From NCBI GenBank assembly GCA_020086605.1, contig JACBWW010000003.1:3908989-3972988 (forward strand): DNA of 64,000 nt, in the 5' to 3' direction. Below are positions 57,881-64,000 of the stretch, piece by piece. Both the position numbers and the translations under genes were made by a program. Position 1 is the first letter of the stretch. Each line of letters starts with the position of its first letter. The stretch comes from Lanius collurio. Lineage: Eukaryota > Chordata > Aves > Passeriformes > Laniidae. The notes beneath the pieces were generated by a model, which worked only from the letters and a program-made list of their open reading frames with translations, made no database searches and was not told the DNA's origin.

Positions 57881-58340
57881 TTATCATCTAAACTCACCGC
57901 AAGTGGAACTTCTTACCCAATCTCCCCCGAGAAAATCTGCTTTCTTAGTTCTCCTTTTCTCTACTGAACTAAGTTTTGCTCCTTCAGACCACCTACTTAT
58001 CTTCAAATTTCTTGACTCCTCCACTTCATTCCATGCACCTTTGACCATGTCTCCATCTTGCTATACATGTGTTTTCTTACTCTCTAGTTCATAACTTTTT
58101 TTATTTAAATACATGTTTCACATACTGTTGGGTTCTTCTAGCCCCTTTTTCTTCTTTATCGAGCTCCTGTCCCAGCCTATCTTCATTTCATCTCCACCAC
58201 CCCTTTTTGTGCCTCAGAAGTTCTCTTTGCGTACTTCTCTTCTGTCCTTTTACTGTCCCTTTCTCCCATTTCTCTTTTTTTCTGCCTCCAAATGCTTCCA
58301 GGTCAATTATTGAATCATCTGATCTCAAGGCTTGATTTCA
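57881..58340. other. pyrimidine-rich island (plus strand)
   Basis: For about 450 bp the plus strand is dominated by C and T (for example CTTCTCTTCTGTCCTTTTAC) without a repeating unit. Overlapping frames of 63-88 codons rich in Ser, Leu and Phe are a by-product of this bias. A similar bias is seen at 12410-12880 and 62740-62900. Confidence 0.7.
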
Positions 58341-59701
58341 AGACCCATGAAATGTGGCACATGATGTGCAGAAGCAGTTCTTGCTGTCTCAAAGTTTATG
58401 CTTTTCCCAAAAATATATGCATGCACTTTAAGATAAGTTCGATTTTTAAAAGAGAATCATTTATGCTATGCTACTGTAGAGCAAGATAACAAAGTTATTA
58501 AAGAGATAAGACTGTCAATGTCCTTTTGAGACCCTAAATCCATATGGCAAAATATGTTTTCTTCAACAGTGTTGAACAGAAGATGTTTGGAGAATAGTCA
58601 AACAAAGTAATACTTTCTCCTCTATCTTCTGTTAGGGGGACTACCCCACTATAGGCTTTGTGTTGGGTTCATTGGCTGAAGAAGTCTCTCTTAAAAGATT
58701 TAGAAACTGACTCTAGACTATATAGAGTTCATGTCTCTGTCATGTTACAGAAATCTTGTTTCAGGGACAATAAAAGAATCACCAAATCTGATCCTAGGTT
58801 AGGGGGAGAAGATATTTTAAGTTCTGTAAGGGCAGGTAGTTTTTCATCAATACCCAGATTCAGCTGGTTATATTATAACTGAGAACAGGCCTCCCTGTGA
58901 TGCAATGGCAGGGGGTTTATATCTAAAGGTCACAATTTATTCTGATCATAACACCTTTTAATCCTCAGTTTTTAGGTTAGCTGACCTTGGAGCTCTGCTT
59001 CACACTCAGAGGCTGGACCTTTTGTTTGCAGCCTTCAGTTCAAAGGCACTGTGCAATCAACAGAGCATCAGGCGAGATTTGTTGCTCTTTATTCAGTTTT
59101 TGCTTTACTCAACTTTTTCAACATTGATTTGGGTTACAGTGCATTTAGATTTCTGGAGCTTCCTAAATGTTAGGCTGCTCTAAGTTACTCTTTCCAATGG
59201 CTGTATGAAGTGACTTTCTAGAAGTTTTCATTGTAACAAAAAGTTTTCCAAAATCACTTTTTACCAAGCAGACTGTTTCATTAAAAGCCTGTGTCATCAA
59301 GTTGGGGGTTCTTTTGTGCTACATATTAAGCATAAACAAAAGTGAATGCTTCTGTTTGGTGAAAAACCTCAATCCTTGTCCTCCAGAAGATCCCAGGTAG
59401 GACCTTACACAAAAAGTAAGATCACAAAATGTTTTCAGATTTCATAGCTATCATAACCTTATCATTCTTTACTGGAATGGACAAAATATGGACAAATATG
59501 CTATTTTGTATCTTTGAAATTTGCCTGCTAATGTATGAAAGATGCTTTTTTTCTGTTTCTCTCCACTCCCATTTTTTCTGTGCCTATTAGTTGCATAGTT
59601 GAAAGCTTTTGAATCCTTATTCATAGAAGAGGGATCCAGTTTAAGACATTATATATTGATGTAATGGAAATAGTGGCAGCAAGGATATGTGCTATAGATA
59701 T
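58341..59701. other. unique non-coding DNA
   Basis: No gene or mobile element is recognised. The 58900-59120 part has mixed composition with one CpG (AGGCGAG) and might be conserved, but no motif cluster stands out. Confidence 0.7.
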
Positions 59702-59748
59702 ATTTTATTAGAATATATATGTAAACTACATATATATTCTAATAAAAT
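59702..59748. repeat. 22-bp perfect inverted repeat, 3-nt spacer (AT-rich palindrome)
   Basis: The left arm at 59702-59723 (starting ATTTTATTAG and ending ATATGTA) is matched base for base by its reverse complement at 59727-59748 (starting TACATAT and ending CTAATAAAAT), with only AAC between. Only part of each arm is dinucleotide TA; the TTTTATTAG end is not repetitive. Such near-perfect AT-rich palindromes can extrude as cruciforms and tend to be unstable. Confidence 0.95.
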
Positions 59749-61129
59749 TTGTGATATACATGAACTAAATGCATATTCTAACAACAGAATGGCTCGTGTC
59801 CCAAAGGCCTTTAATGTAAATATAAGAAAATAACAGTATTACAACGGAGATTGAAAACAAAATAGCACTAACTATAACTAGCAGCATGAAAAGCAGTAAA
59901 GACAGTACCTCATCTTTCTCAGCACTGAAGTATATCGGTACTAGGTAGCACAAGTGGACTTGCACATGTGTGTATAGGTAGCTTAAGTGAGCAGAGATAT
60001 GAGGAAGGATAATGATCTCTTTCCACTCTTTTTTCTCTGAAATTAAGATTAGTGTATAAGTCCACAGAAAGAAATAAATATCCATTTTGTTAAAGTGTTG
60101 TTATTTGCCTCATTGCTTCTGTGATTTTTTTCCCCCAAGATCCTTTTATATGTAATGAGTTCTAACTCCATCCTTATTTGTGGGACTTAATCGGACTCTA
60201 AAAACATTCGGACATTCTCTCTTTTTTCAGTCTTACCTACCAGTTCTCTCTCTAGAAACACAATATAGATTTGCTGACAACTGTCATGATAATCTCACTG
60301 CCATTACTATGTCGTGGTTTATAAAGGTGTTGATTTGAGAACCACTGATTGTGAACACATACATTTTGAACTGCTATGGAAGTTTCCATCTTTGCATTTT
60401 GCCTTGGAACTGGGCATTAACAGTTTAGTCTCCTTCTTTGACAGCCTCTGAATGAGGAAGATTATGTTAATTGAGTGTTTTTTCACTGATTTCAGAAAAA
60501 AGAAAGAAACGTCATAATCTGTGATTGTTTGACTTAAACATTAATGGTATTTGGAATAATCTCCCATGGTTACCGTGGGCCAGAAACTAACCACAGAATG
60601 TTTTCATTTTTAACTTTTTTTTTACTCCCTTTGCATGACATAACTCTTTACAAGACACAGCTCCTTACAATACACACCCCCTTTCCTATATTTATGGCTT
60701 TTGGCCTGCATGCAATCCCTAGGGAACACAAAGCTCAGTTTTTCAATCCATCCCAATGACAACCATGGGAATTCTCTAATAAGAAAAATTATCCTTTCTT
60801 CTACAGAGGGGAATACCTCTGGATGAAGCAGAAATTGTACTTGTCTTGACTGCCAGTCAATTCTATAGTGAGTTTCGGAATAGTCTTATAATTTTTGATA
60901 GTCCTATTGCAATCTCCTTGTGATTGGCTAGAGAATTATAAGGTAAGATCTTATCCCTCATCCTAGTGCAAGATACTATACTAGACAGCAACTACTAATT
61001 ATAAAAGGCAGGAGAAGTAAGGATAACGGAAGGATGATGCAGTTATCAGGCTGATGATGAAAATAGGTTTGGAGTTCTTCTTCCAGCTGGGATTGATCTT
61101 ACATTATACTGGGGTAAAACAGGCAAACA
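59749..61129. other. unique non-coding DNA
   Basis: No gene or mobile element is recognised. A 106-codon minus frame (59765-60085) translates to a hydrophobic Ile/Leu/Val-rich peptide, but this is expected where A/T-rich codons dominate, and no family is recognised. A T9 run lies near 60615. Confidence 0.7.
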
Positions 61130-61310
61130 AAGCAGACACAAACACACACAAACACACACACTCTCCACCAAAAAAAAAAAGGAAAAAAAAAAAGGAAAAA
61201 AAAACTGAAAAGGAAAAAATGGGAAAAAAAAAAAAAAAAAAAGAAACCAAAGAAAGAAGGAAAAGAAACAAAACACACAAACCTCCCTCCACCCCCAACT
61301 GAAAGAAACC
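61130..61310. repeat. (CA)n then A-rich purine tract, abutting CR1
   Basis: CACAAACACACACAAACACACA (61137-61160) is followed by a nearly pure purine stretch: A11, GG, A11, GG, A9, then AAAAGGAAAAAATGGG, A20 and AAAGAAAGAAGGAAAAG. Frames on both strands across it (poly-Lys/Glu on plus, poly-Phe on minus) are artefacts. It ends about 10 bp before the CR1 5' truncation point. Confidence 0.92.
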
Positions 61311-61320
61311 ATCTCATATG

Positions 61321-61795
61321 GACCCCTCACAACAAGAAAGACATTGAGGTGCTGGAGCATGTCCAGAGAAAGGGAATAGAGCTGCTGAAAAATATAGAGA
61401 GCAATTGATATGAAAATCAGCTGAAAGAGATTTTACCTGGAGAAAAGGAGACTTGGGAGACCCTAACAGTCTCTACAATTCCCTGAAAGGAGGCTACAAC
61501 CAGGTGGGGGTCGATCTCTTCCCCCACTCAACCAGTGACGGGACAAGGGGAAATGGCCTTAATCTGAACAAGAGAAGGTTCAGGTTGTTCATCATGAAGC
61601 CTTTCTTCATGGAAAGGGTTGTTAATCTTTGGAACAGACTGCTCAGGGATAGTGATGGAGTCACTACCCCCAGAAGTGCTCAAGAAATGGTTCGATTTAC
61701 TGCTAAGGCTTTGTTGATATGGCAGTGTTTGGTCAAATGATGGACTCAATGAAGTTGGAGGTGTTTTACAATCTAAATTATTTTGAAGTATGATG
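61321..61795 (+). mobile_element. CR1 LINE 3' end, forward orientation, 5'-truncated
   Basis: GACCCCTCACAACAAGAAAG, GACATTGAGGTGCTGGAGCA, CTGGAGAAAAGGAGACTTGG, CTACAATTCCCTGAAAGGAG and AAGGGTTGTTAATCTTTGG reproduce the CR1 pol C-terminus and 3' UTR. The end, TGGACTCAATGAAGTTGGAG and TTTTACAATCTAAATTATTT, is a decayed tail. It belongs to the same broad subfamily as the 46-kb copy. Confidence 0.93.
61453..61740 (+). pseudogene. CR1 pol C-terminal tail remnant (95 codons open)
   Basis: The frame reads SLYNSLKGGYNQVGVDLFP, TSDGTRGNGLNLNKRRFRL and MKPFFMERVVNLWNRLLRD, the C-terminal tail of avian CR1 pol downstream of the RT domain. It lacks any catalytic motif because of the 5' truncation. The start in the open frame is arbitrary (not the native start). 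It is a fossil, not an expressed gene. Confidence 0.9.
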
Positions 61796-62929
61796 AAAAA
61801 TTATCAGAATTCCTCTGGTGCTACAAGGTATTGTATGATCATTGAAAGGCTGGGAATCAAGCAAGAGCTACTGCACTGAAAATAAGAAGGAAACACAGGA
61901 CTGAGTGTTTTGAATGGGGGAATATTTGCTTTCAATCATTTTGTCCACTCCCTTACCACAAGATGACAAAATCACAGTTCTGCATTCTGACCAATGTGAA
62001 ACCAGCAGGAGTAGCTACCCTATCACATACTACTGTTCCCAAGAAAACTCTAAAGATGTCAAGCAGGAAGCAAATATTAAGTCCCTCAGCACAGTATTCT
62101 TGACTCCTTGTGTAGTACTTCTGGTTTTGATAGTACACTTCAGAGTCATAAGATGTCACTACAATATTCTGCAACACAACAAAAATTGAAAATTTGATAA
62201 TGCTGATAAGTGAAAAACATATTAGTTGAGATTTGTATTGAACTCCATATAAAATAAATAAGACAAGGAGTTCTGTACTGATTGCATTATTCCTTTTCAT
62301 ATTTAATTCAACAAAACCCCTCTGCTTTAGAATCTTCTTCTTACAGATATGTCAATGTCTTCAGAATTCAGAACTACTTTGTAACATAAACCAGAGGGTT
62401 GCTATAGAATTGAAGTAGTGTGCTGCCAAGTAGCAATGCTTTTGTGGATAAAATAGTTTTATTTTATTCTTTTGTGCCAACAAAAAAGACATCAAAATTA
62501 TAAAGTAACTTTACTATAATATTAATGAATTCTATTGAATTCTACATTTTCATTACAGTTTTTTCTGAGGATGAAATCTACTTTTTAGTTTTGCAAATAT
62601 TTTTCATGTTTGGTATGTTTCATGTATGGCTGTTTGTCACAGTCATATCACCTCCAAGACTTGAATAAGAGCTTGCATTTCATAGAGTAAGATTTTACTT
62701 TTCATTATTTTGTCAATATCAGCTGCACTCTTTGTCTGATCTCTTTTTCTTGATTTACTGAATCTTAGTTTCATTGTATTATTTTCTTTTTCTGTCCATT
62801 ACTCCTTTTATTTCTACAGTTCTTTTCTAACTTTGCCTTCCTTTCTTCTACTAATTCTTGTATTTCCTAATGGTGTCCACTTTCTCACCCTTTTGAATCA
62901 GGGAAAACAGTTTGGTAGCCAGATCAATT
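61796..62929. other. unique non-coding DNA
   Basis: No gene or mobile element is recognised. The 115-codon minus frame (61953-62300) and the overlapping 91-codon plus frame (61914-62189) are on opposite strands and have no family features. The interval 62740-62900 is pyrimidine-rich on the plus strand. Confidence 0.7.
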
Positions 62930-63320
62930 TTATGTGGAAACAAGAGATAAGAGAAAAACCAAAAGATATTTATGCAAAGGGCTTTTCTTTTGCATGATAT
63001 TTCGGCTTTCAAAGGTCAGTGAGGCTGATGTCCATGCAATTAAGATGAAAAACCTTTGGCAGTCCAGAAATCTGGCGAACTGCTGAAATGCAACTCCAAA
63101 CCTTGTTTCAAAGAAAGATATGGAAAAGAATTCACGGTAATTGATAATCATAACTGTAAATATTAAAAAAATATTTTTACATGGAGACTCTGATACTGTA
63201 TAAAATATTTCTGCTTTGAGAAAAATGCTCTCTGCATTTGCTCCTGCTGGAACTGCACAATTAGGTTGTGACACTTCCTGAATTGTGAAGAAAATACTCA
63301 GAGGCTCAGTGAGTTAAACT
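62930..63320. promoter_or_regulatory. candidate conserved non-coding element with inverted ATGCAAA
   Basis: ATGCAAA (62972-62978) and TTTGCAT (62989-62995) form a perfect inverted pair of POU-octamer cores with a 10-nt spacer. They are flanked on both sides by GATATTT in the same orientation (62965-62971 and near 62996-63002). Further sites: CCATGCAATTAAGATG, TTTCGGC and GGTAATTGATAATC. A 114-codon minus frame (62930-63274) covers the block without family resemblance. Regulation is inferred. Confidence 0.3.
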
Positions 63321-64000
63321 GTCGTTGAGAGGAAGCAAAATTATAAAGTAAGAATAAAGTTTCCATCTAAACTCTCTGTGAGTTAACGAGACTCAGTATT
63401 GCTAAAGGTTGCTACCATTGTTGCATATAATACTGTCATTTTTATTAACATTATGTGTAATGCTTTGCAATGTCATTCTGCCTAGAGACAAATATATATG
63501 AGTTTATAAACAGGTAATTCTGTTTTGTTATGATTTAGTTTTTGTTTGTAAGAAAGTCACCTTCTTGCAGCACTGATGACATCAAGAGGAATTACTGTAG
63601 AATTCAAAGGCACTGCATCTGTGTTGACAGTTTCAGCAGTGCATAAGGTTTAATTTTTAATCTGATGAGCTATATGTGTGGCTAATATAGTTTGAATTTA
63701 AAGTCCTTGTTACTCTTTTATCACATTGAAAATTTGAAATAAACTTTAAGTTTCAAAAAATAAAATAAACAGAACCTTGAAATGTTAATTAGAGAATATA
63801 TAGTTAATCTAATCCATAGAAATACTATAGAAATACTATAGAATACTATATAGTTGCTGTTATTTTTGAATCTTTCACTGTAATAAACATGGATTAGTTG
63901 ACATCAAAAGAATGATCAGATTGATTCACAATTTTAACAATGGAATCTGAATTATAATGATAATAATTTTACATGAGTATAAAAATGTATTTACAGGTTG
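63321..64000. other. unique non-coding DNA to window end
   Basis: No gene is recognised. The interval 63520-63690 has mixed composition and contains TGATG-A-CATCA (TGACATCA is one base from the CRE palindrome), and could be a further conserved element. An 11-bp repeat lies at 63816-63847. The last 150 bp are AT-rich. Confidence 0.65.
63816..63847. repeat. 11-bp tandem repeat, 2.9 copies
   Basis: ATAGAAATACT at 63816-63826 and 63827-63837, then ATAGAATACT (one A lost) at 63838-63847, followed by ATATAG. Confidence 0.87.

Noticed and set aside
59765..60085. 106-codon hydrophobic frame resembling a membrane protein (minus strand)
   Set aside because: Ile, Leu, Val and Phe dominance is the normal result of reading AT-rich DNA. 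There is no supporting exon structure.
61685..61700. B-box-like GGTTCGATTTAC
   Set aside because: It lies within the CR1 3' region and has no A box upstream.
61953..63274. Open frames of 115 (61953-62300) and 114 (62930-63274) codons on the minus strand
   Set aside because: No family resemblance; the first overlaps an open frame on the opposite strand, and the second covers a block whose features look regulatory.
1..64000. CRISPR arrays, operons, prophage, plasmid or bacterial defence systems
   Set aside because: No spaced identical repeats, no dense gene arrangement and no ribosome-binding context. The CR1 copies and base composition mark this as avian nuclear DNA.
1..64000. LTR retroelements or endogenous virus copies
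   Set aside because: No paired long terminal repeats, primer-binding site or gag/pol/env-like translation was recognised in any frame. The only reverse-transcriptase traces are of CR1 type.

Overview
This is vertebrate nuclear DNA, and the repeats point to a bird. The window is AT-rich, has no dense open reading frames, operons or ribosome-binding sites, and its recognisable interspersed repeats are all CR1-type LINEs. Some of their 3' ends carry the avian CR1 octamer tail (variants of ATTCTATG). No Alu, L1, B1/B2 or tRNA-SINE copies, LTRs or DNA transposons were recognised by eye. The species and chromosome cannot be told from this sequence alone.

I find no convincing protein-coding exon, tRNA, rRNA or known small RNA in 64 kb. 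The longest open frames (up to about 160 codons) are either remnants of the CR1 reverse-transcriptase gene or close to what chance gives in this much AT-rich DNA. The window reads as a gene desert or the inside of a very large intron.

Layout. 1-5.0 kb is AT-rich unique DNA with an AT/CATA microsatellite near 4.3 kb. A reverse-oriented CR1 lies at 5.0-5.4 kb. 5.4-14.2 kb is unique DNA with two stretches that resemble conserved non-coding sequence (6.5-7.1 and 10.6-11.1 kb). A (GTTTG)n array lies at 14.2 kb and a short CR1 3' end at 14.8 kb. 15-27.9 kb is unique DNA with several hairpin-forming inverted repeats. A longer reverse CR1 with a readable pol C-terminus lies at 27.9-28.7 kb. 28.7-46 kb is unique DNA with candidate regulatory blocks near 30, 34.5, 35.7 and 42.8 kb. 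The largest CR1, 1.3 kb with a dead reverse-transcriptase region, spans 46.0-47.3 kb. 47.3-61.1 kb is unique DNA with candidate regulatory blocks near 48 and 53-55 kb, a CR1 tip at 51.3 kb and a 22-bp perfect AT-rich palindrome at 59.7 kb. A CA/A-rich tract abuts the last CR1 at 61.1-61.8 kb. The window ends in unique DNA with candidate regulatory blocks near 63.0 and 63.6 kb.

No multi-gene system is visible. The items most worth checking are the perfect or near-perfect hairpins and the clusters of paired transcription-factor-like motifs. Their conservation is inferred from sequence texture and has not been measured.
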